From Avrilella dinanensis (GTDB lineage Bacteria > Bacteroidota > Bacteroidia > Flavobacteriales > Flavobacteriaceae): a DNA stretch of 64,000 nucleotides. Numbering within the stretch: the first letter of the stretch is position 1; the number at the start of each line of letters is the position of its first letter. The stretch is taken from contig NZ_NIPO01000001.1 of assembly GCF_002807015.1 (NCBI RefSeq), forward strand, positions 2,017,561-2,081,560, written 5' to 3'. Below the pieces are notes generated by a model. It was not told where the DNA came from, searched no databases, and saw only the letters and a program-made list of their open reading frames with translations. Positions 46,683 to 54,984 of this stretch are shown piece by piece. Position numbers and translations under genes: made by a program.

Positions 46683-47159
46683 ATGGAAAAAATACATTTA
46701 GAAACTTATATAAAAGCTCCTATAGAAAGAGTTTTCGACTTATCAAGAAGTATTGATTTACATAAAATATCGACAAAAGGAACTAAAGAAGAAGCTATTG
46801 CAGGAAGAACATCTGGACTTATAAATCTTAATGAAACAGTAACTTGGAGAGCGAAACATTTAGGAATTTACCAAAAACTAACAGTTATTGTTACAAAACT
46901 TGAAAAGCCTCATCTGTTTGAAGACAAAATGGTTAAAGGAGCGTTTTCAAAAATGCAACATACTCATAAGTTTGAAGTAATAACTACCGGGACAAAAATG
47001 ATAGATATATTTGAGTTTAAATCTCCGTTGGGAATTTTAGGAAAAATAGCAAATATGATTTTTCTGAAAAAATATATGACCAAGTTCTTACTAACAAAGA
47101 ATCAAGAATTAAAAAAAGTAGCTGAAACCGAAGGTTGGAAAGAAATTTTGAAAGACTGA
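46683..47159 (+). CDS. SRPBCC-fold (START-like) protein
   Basis: The 158-residue protein starts MEKIHLETYIKAPIERVFD, the typical opening of SRPBCC/polyketide-cyclase-like ligand-binding proteins, and ends in a long helix. Members bind hydrophobic ligands, but no ligand can be named. It follows the attC-like site on the plus strand, so it may be the remains of a second cassette. AT content is high like that of the map gene. Confidence 0.82.
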   Translation: MEKIHLETYIKAPIERVFDLSRSIDLHKISTKGTKEEAIAGRTSGLINLNETVTWRAKHLGIYQKLTVIVTKLEKPHLFEDKMVKGAFSKMQHTHKFEVITTGTKMIDIFEFKSPLGILGKIANMIFLKKYMTKFLLTKNQELKKVAETEGWKEILKD

Positions 47160-47193
47160 TAATAAATAACAATTTAGCAAAACAACACAGCTA

Positions 47194-48363
47194 TCAACCC
47201 TCTTTTTTCCCAAAAACCGAAAGCAAAAAATAACTTCCGATTCCAAAAAGAAAAGCGGAAGATACAGCCAAAATAACACTTCCGATAAGGTATTGCAAAA
47301 AGTGGTCTTGAATCATTGAAAAAGTCATTTCTTTATCAAAACTGAAAGTCGATAAACCCGGAACTACAAAACCTCCTATTTTAAGCGAAAGCCAAATAAT
47401 CAAAGGAATCATAGGAGGAATGCTGATATTGGAAAAAGCAAACGCCAAAACCTTGTTCCAGCGGAATGTAACCGCAAAAAATATCGTCAGGAAAGTCTGA
47501 AAACCCCAAACAGGAAGTATTCCGAAAAGCACTCCCAAAGCAATCGACAAAGATTTAATTTTGTTGGAATCCTTACTCCCTAAAACGTCTTCTTTTATAA
47601 ACTGTTTAAAACTTTTTTTTTTGAAATTCCGTAAAAAATTTCTCGGAATAATATAAAGCAACGTAATCGTAACCAAAACCGTATTCAAAATGCTGATTCG
47701 GGTAAAGTCCCTGAAAGGTCTGAAATGCGACACCCTTTCGTTCATATCATACAGCACTTTTACCGGAATATTTTTGACTTTTACGCCTTTCCAAGCTGTT
47801 CTTACGATTACCTCTATTTCAAACTCGAATTTCTTGGTGTAAAATTTTTCAGGTAAATAATCCAACGGATATAACCGATAACCCGATTGTGTATCTTCGA
47901 GTTTTATTCCCGTTTCAAACCAAAACCAAAAATTGGAAAATCGGTTTCCGAAACTGCTTTTTTTCGGGATTCCGTCTTGGTTCATATTTCGGTTTCCGAT
48001 TAGCAAAACAGGAGCCGATTCCGATTTCAGAGCCTCAATAAAATTCGGAATATCATCAGGATAATGCTGTCCGTCCGAATCTATCGTTATTGCATTTTTA
48101 AACCCTTTTTCTTTTGCAACTTTAAAACCAATGGCAAGTGCATTTCCCTTTCCTTTGTTTTCGGGTAAATGAATTTGAATAATTTGAGGATAATTTTCCA
48201 GGATTCCGGAAGTAGAATCCGTTGAGCCGTCATTCACAACCAATACAGAATCAGTATATTCCAGCACTCCGTCAAGCACTCGTTTTAGTGTTCTTTCGTT
48301 GTTATACGTAGGAACTATAACGATTGTTTGAAGGTTGTCTATATCGGATTTTTCAAATGACAT
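47194..48363 (-). CDS. Family 2 glycosyltransferase with DUF2062 tail
   Basis: The 389-residue protein has a GT-A domain (about 8-230) with IVIVPTYNN, VVNDGSTDST and the DSDGQH metal site. It then has a hydrophobic DUF2062 region (about 265-385) with LGVLFGILPVWGFQTFLTIF and SIPPMIPLI. It may glycosylate a lipid carrier or the pigment. Fusion of the two domains is usual in flexirubin clusters. It is eight bases from the next gene. Confidence 0.87.
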   Translation of the reverse strand: MSFEKSDIDNLQTIVIVPTYNNERTLKRVLDGVLEYTDSVLVVNDGSTDSTSGILENYPQIIQIHLPENKGKGNALAIGFKVAKEKGFKNAITIDSDGQHYPDDIPNFIEALKSESAPVLLIGNRNMNQDGIPKKSSFGNRFSNFWFWFETGIKLEDTQSGYRLYPLDYLPEKFYTKKFEFEIEVIVRTAWKGVKVKNIPVKVLYDMNERVSHFRPFRDFTRISILNTVLVTITLLYIIPRNFLRNFKKKSFKQFIKEDVLGSKDSNKIKSLSIALGVLFGILPVWGFQTFLTIFFAVTFRWNKVLAFAFSNISIPPMIPLIIWLSLKIGGFVVPGLSTFSFDKEMTFSMIQDHFLQYLIGSVILAVSSAFLFGIGSYFLLSVFGKKEG

Positions 48364-48370
48364 TGTTCAT

Positions 48371-48826
48371 TTATTTAAAAGATTTCGACTGCTTAACGTA
48401 TCGTTGTACGTATGATTTCAGTTCAGAATCTTTTATATGGTTTAAATTTTTGTTGATAAAAGTAACGTCTTCCTGAATATTCGAATTGTATTTCAATGCT
48501 TTAGGAATATTTTCCTGAATACTTAGGCGAATCAAACGAATCTCAATGTTTTCGGGTTCTTTATTTACTGATTTGTCAATAAGCCCCGCCCCATTGACAA
48601 AAAGTTGCTTTCTGTCATTTTTGACCGTTGTATTTTTGGATTGCAAAATCAAAGCTGCTCCTTTATAAGCCTGAAAAACAGGTTTTTTGGTATCTGCCTT
48701 TTGCATATACGTTATAAAATCTTGCTGTTTTTCTTTTGAAGATGATACATTACTGTACAGGTTTCGTATCTCTGTAAGGTTTCCCGACAAAGACAGAACA
48801 AAAAAGAACATAATAAGTTTCATCAT
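48371..48826 (-). CDS. Small secreted helical protein of the pigment cluster
   Basis: The 151-residue product has a signal peptide (MMKLIMFFFVLSLSGN) and a helical, lysine-rich mature part with the repeat-like AYKGAALILQSKNT, NGAGLIDKSVN and RLIRLSIQENIP, similar to short tetratricopeptide proteins. I do not recognise a family. It lies upstream of the glycosyltransferase gene on the same strand, which suggests a periplasmic role in the cluster. Confidence 0.65.
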   Translation of the reverse strand: MMKLIMFFFVLSLSGNLTEIRNLYSNVSSSKEKQQDFITYMQKADTKKPVFQAYKGAALILQSKNTTVKNDRKQLFVNGAGLIDKSVNKEPENIEIRLIRLSIQENIPKALKYNSNIQEDVTFINKNLNHIKDSELKSYVQRYVKQSKSFK

Positions 48827-48876
48827 TTTAAGGTTATTTTACATTAGATTATACACTTTAAACAACTTAAATTAAT

Positions 48877-48976
48877 TTTGTCAGTTCGAGTAGCGAAGTG
48901 TAACGGAGCATATCGAGAACTTCTCGATACAATTTTTCTCCGTTTCACTACAAAAAATCACTCGAAGTGACAGAAC
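48877..48976. repeat. Palindromic dispersed repeat
   Basis: TTTTGTCAGTTCGAGTAGCG at the left and CACTCGAAGTGACAGAAC at the right form inverted ends, with AACGGAG/CTCCGTT and GAGAACTTCTC inside. The whole unit of about 100 bases is a MITE-like or REP-like element in the 175-base gap. It may end the transcript from the hotdog-protein gene. Confidence 0.6.
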
Positions 48977-49001
48977 AGGTTATACAATATACAATCCTAC
49001 A

Positions 49002-49370
49002 TTACACAATCTTATACGTATTAGTCAGTTTCAGAGCTGTTGTTTCGCCAAACGAAGTTATATTTTTGACTTTTACTTCGTTGTCTGTCAATGTCATATC
49101 CAATTCTAATTTTAAATCAGGAGTTACTTCCGGATTGATAAGAGCCATAAATTTCACGTTTGACGCATTAGTTAAAAACAGTTTTTTTCCTGTGATTTCC
49201 TCTGTCAACTCTTTGATAATCTGCATCATTCCCACTCCCGGCGTAACCGGATTACCCGGAAAATGTCCTTTAAATACTTCGTGCCTGGCATTAAGTGTCA
49301 AATCAACCTGATAGGATTGGTCAGATACTTTTTCCAACGAATTTACTTTGTAAAAATCTTGTAATAACAT
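49002..49370 (-). CDS. Hotdog-fold 3-hydroxyacyl-ACP dehydratase-like protein
   Basis: The 122-residue protein has the FabZ-type active-site block FKGHFPGNPVTPGVGMMQ with catalytic-type His36. The usual partner Glu/Asp is not placed with certainty. It is shorter than FabZ. Such a protein would dehydrate 3-hydroxyacyl-ACP, giving the polyene double bonds. It is two bases from the beta-barrel gene. Confidence 0.82.
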   Translation of the reverse strand: MLLQDFYKVNSLEKVSDQSYQVDLTLNARHEVFKGHFPGNPVTPGVGMMQIIKELTEEITGKKLFLTNASNVKFMALINPEVTPDLKLELDMTLTDNEVKVKNITSFGETTALKLTNTYKIV

Positions 49371-49372
49371 GG

Positions 49373-49984
49373 TTACTCCGTGGTTAAATCAAACGAGTAA
49401 GCCACGCCTACCTGAAACAAAAAGTTGGTGTTATAATCGTCGTAAAAATAATTTCCGTCGTTATAGTAATAATCCGATTCAAACACATCGACAATCCCTT
49501 TTTTCACTCTGGCTTCTATGGTTAAATTATCAGTAATACTGTAACCTAACCCAAAAACAAAAGCTAAATCTACTCCTGCATTCGAGTAGTGGTTTGAATT
49601 GGCTTCAATATCAAAAGTAGGTCCTAACTGAAAGTTAATTCCGCTCGGAAGATTCAGTTTATTTATCAAGCTAAACGAAATATACGAAAATGTTATATCT
49701 TTTTTCTCATACACATCTCGTTGTAAATTATAATCATAATAACCTACCGGAATTCCTGCTCCACCCTGACTGGTATATGTAAGTTCGGGCTGCATAGAAT
49801 AAAACCGTCCGAGTTTCAGCTCCCCGAAGATTCCGGCATAAAAATCAGGCTTAAAATCTGATTCGGTTTGTGTAATTTTAGAAAAATTTGCTCCTCCCCT
49901 GATTCCGGGTTTAAAGCTAACTTGTGCCTCTGCGGTGGTTATTCCGGCGAAAGTCAATGCTATGGCAATAATAATCTTTTTCAT
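49373..49984 (-). CDS. PorT-like outer-membrane beta-barrel protein
   Basis: The 203-residue protein has a signal peptide (MKKIIIAIALTFAGITTAEA) and alternating strands with GIRGGANFSKITQTESDFKP, the opening of the Bacteroidota outer-membrane beta-barrel family. It may provide an anchor or pore for the pigment at the outer membrane. It is four bases from the lipoprotein gene. Confidence 0.8.
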   Translation of the reverse strand: MKKIIIAIALTFAGITTAEAQVSFKPGIRGGANFSKITQTESDFKPDFYAGIFGELKLGRFYSMQPELTYTSQGGAGIPVGYYDYNLQRDVYEKKDITFSYISFSLINKLNLPSGINFQLGPTFDIEANSNHYSNAGVDLAFVFGLGYSITDNLTIEARVKKGIVDVFESDYYYNDGNYFYDDYNTNFLFQVGVAYSFDLTTE

Positions 49985-49988
49985 AAAT

Positions 49989-50612
49989 TTATATTTTAAT
50001 TAATTGTATCGTAAACGGCATATTGTGATGAATAATCCCGATATGCTCTGCAAAAGTATCTTTTTTGTTTTGAAATTCAAATGTAATCTTTTCTTTTGAT
50101 TTTCTGGCAAAAATCATTTTATATAAAAACTTATCTTCTTTGTTCTCAAAAAGATAGATATTTCCGCTGTTTTGCTCAGAACCATAGATAATTTCATTTT
50201 TCCCAACAAAGGTCTTGTCTATCGCATAAACCGGCTGAAGCAACATTCTGAAATCGTCTTCCAATGCTTTCAAAAACCTTTTATTATCCATGCCATCGAC
50301 GAAAAAATTCACTTTAAAGCTATCGGAAGATATTTCAAAATCGAGTAATTTATTTCCGAAATCGGTAGCAAAAACAACTCTGTGAATATCTTCGTTTATC
50401 TTTTTTATAACTACGATTCCGCCCAGATTTCTTCCATAAATTTCCATATTGGCTTTATAGACATAATCCTTCGTAGTGTCTGAAAAATATGGGTTGCTAT
50501 ATTCCGAAATGGTAGTCGTTGTGAGCTCAGCGTTTTCAGGTTGATAAACACCACAACCTGTCCATATCAGCGTGAGACTAATTAGTAAAATCCGAAGGAC
50601 TGACTTTTGCAT
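49989..50612 (-). CDS. Lipoprotein of the pigment cluster
   Basis: The 207-residue product has a leader with lipobox IWTGC (Cys20) and a beta-rich body. No family is recognised with certainty; its place beside LolA resembles that of the DUF3261 lipoproteins in aryl-polyene clusters. It starts 35 bases inside the LolA-like gene. The start is needed for the leader, so the overlap is real. Confidence 0.7.
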   Translation of the reverse strand: MQKSVLRILLISLTLIWTGCGVYQPENAELTTTTISEYSNPYFSDTTKDYVYKANMEIYGRNLGGIVVIKKINEDIHRVVFATDFGNKLLDFEISSDSFKVNFFVDGMDNKRFLKALEDDFRMLLQPVYAIDKTFVGKNEIIYGSEQNSGNIYLFENKEDKFLYKMIFARKSKEKITFEFQNKKDTFAEHIGIIHHNMPFTIQLIKI

Positions 50613-51219
50613 TCAGTTGTTGATTTTTGAAAACTATTCTGGTATAATCGCCTGAAGATTCATTGAGTTTTACTTCCGAAACCACGAATGTGTCAAACGG
50701 AAAATACAGCTCGATTTCTGCAATAACCTTTTTCAAATCTTTAGATTTCGGGATAAATTTAGCCACATAATGTGTTTTGTTTTTGTAATAGCTGATTGAA
50801 AATTCGTTGTCGTCAAACATATTTCCGCTTACACTTCCGATAATCAGCTTGTTGATTTTCTCAAACATCTTGTTGCCCGAAGCATCAAAGCTCGATTTAT
50901 TGCCTTGGTCGTTGATGTGGATTTTTCCTTTTTTGAAAACAATGCTGTATTGATACGGCTTGGTATATCTCCAATTCAGTAAATCGGAGGCCTGAAAAAC
51001 CATATTTCCGGAAGTTTCGATATCATTAGACAAAAAGCTCATATGTTTATGTTGAACAAAATCGGTTTTCAGGCTTTTGATTTTTTTAGATTTTTCTGTT
51101 ACTCCGCTTTTGAATTGAGTTAGTTCATTTGCCGAAAGCTTCTGTTGCTGTGCAAAAGAACTCGATATTACTGCAAAAACCGCAATCAGACTAAAAAATA
51201 CATTTCGGATTTTATTCAT
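50578..51219 (-). CDS. LolA-like lipoprotein carrier
   Basis: The 213-residue protein has a signal peptide (cleavage near SSFA) and the LolA fold with SLKTDFVQHKHMSFLSNDIE and GNMVFQASDLLNWRYTKPYQY. It would carry a lipid-like pigment or a lipoprotein through the periplasm. Aryl-polyene clusters also carry a LolA-like protein. Confidence 0.86.
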   Translation of the reverse strand: MNKIRNVFFSLIAVFAVISSSFAQQQKLSANELTQFKSGVTEKSKKIKSLKTDFVQHKHMSFLSNDIETSGNMVFQASDLLNWRYTKPYQYSIVFKKGKIHINDQGNKSSFDASGNKMFEKINKLIIGSVSGNMFDDNEFSISYYKNKTHYVAKFIPKSKDLKKVIAEIELYFPFDTFVVSEVKLNESSGDYTRIVFKNQQLNAKVSPSDFTN

Positions 51220-51955
51220 TTTCTAACAATTTATTGATAGTAATCATTTGATAATTTTCCTTTTGCAAAGTTAGCAATAACTGTTCCAAAACGCGAATTG
51301 TTTTGTCGGAAGTATCGTGCAACAGAATTATACTTCCGGGTTTGAGCTTGTTTGTAATGCGTTTTAAAATTTTGTTTTCGTCCCCAATTACCGTATCGAG
51401 CGAACGGATATCCCAACCGATTACCTGATGTTTTAACTCTTTTATCGCTTTAGCTATATGCGGATTCGTAACTCCGAAAGGCGGTCTGAAATAATGATTT
51501 TTTTCTCCTGTGATTTCCTGTAAAAGCAAGGCGGTTTTTTGCAATTCTTCCCGAACTTTTTCGGCTGAAAAAAAGCCAAACGAATTACTGTGGCTGTATG
51601 AATGATTACCTAATTGATGTTTTTCGGAATAAATTCTTCTACAAATATCAGGGTGTTTTTCAATTTGCTTTCCGATACAGAAAAATGTCGCTTTTGCGTT
51701 GTATTTCTCTAATAAATCGAGAACTTTTGGTGTAAAATCCGTAGGCCCGTCATCAAAAGTTATAGCAATTATTTTTTTATTCGTTTTTTTCCGATAAATA
51801 ACAGGAATAAAATACCCCAACCGAATGTCAAATGCTCCCCAAATCGTAAAGCCAAACCAAAGAATTCCCACCAAGAATAACAATAAATAATAACCGGAAA
51901 ATATTAGTATTATAGCCGATACGATACAAAGTGTAGATATGATTTTGTGTTTCAC
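51212..51955 (-). CDS. Polysaccharide deacetylase family protein
   Basis: The 247-residue protein has an N-terminal membrane helix and a NodB domain with TFDDGP (Asp68, Asp69), His118 and His122 in GNHSYSH, RPPFG (157-161) and a C-terminal LLHD. It deacetylates N-acetyl sugars or related esters. The substrate in this cluster is unknown. It overlaps the LolA-like gene by eight bases. Confidence 0.87.
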   Translation of the reverse strand: MKHKIISTLCIVSAIILIFSGYYLLLFLVGILWFGFTIWGAFDIRLGYFIPVIYRKKTNKKIIAITFDDGPTDFTPKVLDLLEKYNAKATFFCIGKQIEKHPDICRRIYSEKHQLGNHSYSHSNSFGFFSAEKVREELQKTALLLQEITGEKNHYFRPPFGVTNPHIAKAIKELKHQVIGWDIRSLDTVIGDENKILKRITNKLKPGSIILLHDTSDKTIRVLEQLLLTLQKENYQMITINKLLENE

Positions 51956-52003
51956 AATTAGATTTTATTAGCTATAATTTTGTGTAAAAATAAACCTATT
52001 ATC

Positions 52004-52354
52004 TTATAATGTCGGCCTTCCCTTCTTCCATTTTCTTTCACTCGAATTCCATATTAAATATGGAGGGTCAAAACCTTCAACAAAAATTATTTCAAACTCA
52101 TTATCATTGATTTTTTTATATTCCGGCTTTCCAATTTCATACTCCTGATATATTCCATATTCATTCAATTTTTCCCAATCATTATTTTCTGGTAACTCTT
52201 CTTTGGAACTTTCTATTTTTTCAATTATCTGATTTCCAAGTTTAATTTCAGTAACTCGATTATATTTAACAGGTAAATTTATCCAAATAATCCATAATAG
52301 AATTATCCCGATAAAAACACCTAATATAATTCTAATTACTTTCATTTCTAACAT
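52004..52354 (-). CDS. Small single-helix protein of unknown function
   Basis: The 116-residue product has one N-terminal membrane helix (about 6-26) and a charged soluble part with EYGIYQEYEIGKPEYKK and FVEGFDPPYLIW. I recognise no family. It sits between the deacetylase and the chain-length-factor-like gene and looks more AT-rich than its neighbours, so it may be a later insertion. The start could be Met4. Confidence 0.6.
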   Translation of the reverse strand: MLEMKVIRIILGVFIGIILLWIIWINLPVKYNRVTEIKLGNQIIEKIESSKEELPENNDWEKLNEYGIYQEYEIGKPEYKKINDNEFEIIFVEGFDPPYLIWNSSERKWKKGRPTL

Positions 52355-52362
52355 GTATAATT

Positions 52363-53427
52363 TTACAAAGCACCTCTCAAAAGTACCAGACTATGGTCTA
52401 ATCCTCTGTATTGGTTGTACAACAAAATAGTTTTATATTGCTGTTTTTCAACGGAATTAATTCTTATAACATCAGGAATTTGCTGTTTTTTCAGCATATT
52501 CGCAGCAACCCAAAGCCCGAAAGCCGAAGCTGTATTGTATTCCCCACTCAAATGCTTGTAATAAACGGAAACGGATTCAGCGAAATAATCCGATGCTTTT
52601 GCAAAGTAATCATCAAATTCCATATCTCCGTTATTTCCTAAAACAACCACATCTATTTCAGAGGTATTGAGGTTGTTTTTCTTTAGAAAAGCATCAAACA
52701 AATCAGGTAATTGTTCTCTACTTACTTTGTTTTTGATTTGAATATCAACAACTTCTGCATACGTTGAATCTTTACGAATATTTTCCAAAGCAAAAAATGT
52801 TGCTCCCTCCGAAAAAACAGCTCCTTTGGATTTGGATTCTAACACCGAAAAAGGTTTTTCTTCTTCAGGTTTAATAAGTCCGATAAGCTTATACAACGAA
52901 AAAGTATGATTGGCATATTCATCAATTCCTCCAACCAAAATGCTTTTCGCTTCTTCGGAAGTGATTTGCATACACGCATCGAGCAAAGCCGATTCAAACG
53001 AAATAGCTCCGTTTACATACGTAAAATTATAGCCTTTGCAGGAAAGCCTTAAAGCGATTTGAGCTGCAACCGTATTGTGAGTAGATTGTATAAACGAAGT
53101 CGGAGTTAAAAACTGTTCGTTGTTGTCCAAAATGCTTTTCAGGAACTTTTCCGAATCCTGTGAACAGCCCATTCCCGTACCCGTAATAATGGCATCAACC
53201 TGTTCCAATTCCGCTTTTTGAAGTGCCTGAACTGATGCAGCTACTCCCATTTTTATCCCTTTTGCCATTCGTCTGATAGCGGCAGGCGGAATAAACGCTT
53301 TGTAATCAGGCTCAACAGCTTTTAACGTGTTTTCTGTCTGATTGAGCTCTGCCGAATCTAAAAAATCCGTTTCAAAAGTATCTTGTGCAGATATAGCCGA
53401 AATTCCGTTGATATAACAATTCTTCAT
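52363..53427 (-). CDS. Ketosynthase-like chain-length-factor protein without the active-site Cys
   Basis: The 354-residue protein has the thiolase fold of FabF/KS enzymes, but the position of the nucleophile reads NGAISFES (about 139-146) with no Cys. That is the state of chain-length factors, which pair with an active ketosynthase. It would set polyene length with the ketosynthase encoded just upstream, four bases away. Confidence 0.84.
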   Translation of the reverse strand: MKNCYINGISAISAQDTFETDFLDSAELNQTENTLKAVEPDYKAFIPPAAIRRMAKGIKMGVAASVQALQKAELEQVDAIITGTGMGCSQDSEKFLKSILDNNEQFLTPTSFIQSTHNTVAAQIALRLSCKGYNFTYVNGAISFESALLDACMQITSEEAKSILVGGIDEYANHTFSLYKLIGLIKPEEEKPFSVLESKSKGAVFSEGATFFALENIRKDSTYAEVVDIQIKNKVSREQLPDLFDAFLKKNNLNTSEIDVVVLGNNGDMEFDDYFAKASDYFAESVSVYYKHLSGEYNTASAFGLWVAANMLKKQQIPDVIRINSVEKQQYKTILLYNQYRGLDHSLVLLRGAL

Positions 53428-53431
53428 CTGC

Positions 53432-54622
53432 TTAAGATTTTGAAAAGATTAAAGACGAACAATTTCCTCCGAAACCGAAAGAGTTTGACAAAACCGTATG
53501 GATTTCTTTTTCGGTAAGCTCGGTTGTCGGAATCAAATCAAATTCTTCCATTTTATCTTTAAAGTTCAGATTCGGATAAATCACATTATGACGTAATGCC
53601 AATATGCTGTAAACTGCCTCAATAGCCGCAGCTGCAGCCAAAGTATGTCCCGTATAAGGTTTGGTAGAGCTGAAAAGTGGAATGTTTTGACCGAAGATTC
53701 GCTGTAAAGCCCGCCCCTCCGACAAATCATTATTCGGAGTTGCTGTTCCGTGAACGTTGATATAATCTATATTTTCGGGAGAAATTCCTGCCATTTTTAA
53801 GGCTTTTTCCATAGCCAAAAACGCTCCCTCCCCGTCTTCTGACGAGGCAGTCTGATGATAAGCATCATTGGCATTTCCGAATCCCGAAAGATAAGCCAGA
53901 ACTTCCCGATTCTGCTCTTTGACAACCTTATCCGATTCCAAAATCAGATAAGCCGCTGCCTCTCCCAAATTCAGTCCTTTTCGGTTATTATCAAACGGAG
54001 TATTGTACGAATCGGTCAAAATCATTAACGTATTAAATCCGTTGATTGTGAATTTGCTCAAAGCATCACTTCCTCCGACAATTACCCGTTCTAATTGTCC
54101 CGAGGCAATAAGTCTTGCTCCGAACATTACCGCATTGGCAGCCGAAGAACAAGCTGTGCTTATCGTAGTTACCAATCCCTCAATACCTAAAATGTCCGCT
54201 ATTTTGTGCGAAACATCTCCCGCATCGTGCGAAGTAATAAATCTTCGGATTTCGGGATTATCAAAATATTCATAAAAATACTGCTCGGTTTTATCCATTC
54301 CTCCCACACTCGTAGAAGAAACCAAACCTGTCGGGTAATCGTTGATATTTTTGATTCCTGCGTTTTCGACCGCTTTTTGAGCAGCATAAGCTCCCAAAAG
54401 CGTAGTTCTTGAAAAGTCGTGATTTTCAGGAAGTTTTAAAATAGTTGCTAACTCAGAATTGGTTAATTTTATTTCTCCGAATTTCAAAACACCTTTATGA
54501 ACAGTATCGATATTTTCCAAATCGGAAATACCCGAATTACGGTTTTTTAAGGCATTAAAATTCTCCTCAACCTTCATTCCGATAGCTGAAATAATTCCCA
54601 TTCCCGTAATCGCAATCTTCAT
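53432..54622 (-). CDS. FabF-type beta-ketoacyl-ACP synthase
   Basis: The 396-residue enzyme extends the acyl-ACP chain. Start ATG 54622 (MKIAITGMGIISAIG) is chosen because the longer frame from 54646 lies in a palindromic repeat. Cys158 in TACSSAANAV, His291 in NVHGTATPNND and His326 in GHTLAAAA form the active site. It lies 103 bases from the ACP gene and makes a likely pair with the chain-length-factor-like protein. Confidence 0.92.
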   Translation of the reverse strand: MKIAITGMGIISAIGMKVEENFNALKNRNSGISDLENIDTVHKGVLKFGEIKLTNSELATILKLPENHDFSRTTLLGAYAAQKAVENAGIKNINDYPTGLVSSTSVGGMDKTEQYFYEYFDNPEIRRFITSHDAGDVSHKIADILGIEGLVTTISTACSSAANAVMFGARLIASGQLERVIVGGSDALSKFTINGFNTLMILTDSYNTPFDNNRKGLNLGEAAAYLILESDKVVKEQNREVLAYLSGFGNANDAYHQTASSEDGEGAFLAMEKALKMAGISPENIDYINVHGTATPNNDLSEGRALQRIFGQNIPLFSSTKPYTGHTLAAAAAIEAVYSILALRHNVIYPNLNFKDKMEEFDLIPTTELTEKEIHTVLSNSFGFGGNCSSLIFSKS

Positions 54623-54626
54623 AAGC

Positions 54627-54725
54627 CTCACCCTACCCCTCTCCAAAGGAGAGGGAATAATTTAGTTAATTTTATATATGTATTTCCTTTCCAAAAGCCC
54701 CTCCTTTGGAGGGTTGGGGAGGAAT
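54627..54725. repeat. Palindromic repeat between ACP and ketosynthase genes
   Basis: CCCTCTCCAAAGGAGAGGG (54637-54655) and CCCTCCTTTGGAGGG (54700-54713) are each palindromic and can also pair with each other. This matches the dispersed CCCTCC/GGAGGG elements seen in many Bacteroidota. It fills the 103-base gap in the operon and could modulate transcription of the downstream ketosynthase genes. Confidence 0.6.
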
Positions 54726-54983
54726 CTATTTCGTTCTATTTACCTCAATATAATCAGCCATTGTCTGGATAGACGTAAAAATAGCTCTTCCTTCTTTCGG
54801 GTCAGCTAATCTGATTCCGTAGTCTTTATCCATAAGTACAATAAGCTCCAAAGCATCAATCGAATCCAATCCTAATCCGTCCCCGAAAAGTGCATCGTCA
54901 TCTGCAATATCCGCAACAGATAAATCCTCCAAATTAAGCGTTTCGATGATTTTAGCCTTTAATTCTTCTTTTAAATTTCCCAT
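54726..54983 (-). CDS. Acyl carrier protein of the pigment cluster
   Basis: The 85-residue protein has the phosphopantetheine site DGLGLDSIDALEL with Ser41. The helical plan matches ACP. It would carry the growing aryl polyene. A single base separates it from the half ketosynthase gene. Confidence 0.93.
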   Translation of the reverse strand: MGNLKEELKAKIIETLNLEDLSVADIADDDALFGDGLGLDSIDALELIVLMDKDYGIRLADPKEGRAIFTSIQTMADYIEVNRTK

Positions 54984-54984
54984 A

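Noticed and set aside
47194..48363. Glycosyltransferase gene as part of the plus-strand island
   Set aside because: It is on the minus strand, in line with the rest of the pigment cluster, and its domain fusion is usual there.
54623..54646. Upstream extension of the FabF-type gene
   Set aside because: The extra codons come from the palindromic repeat; MKIAITGMG is the conserved start.
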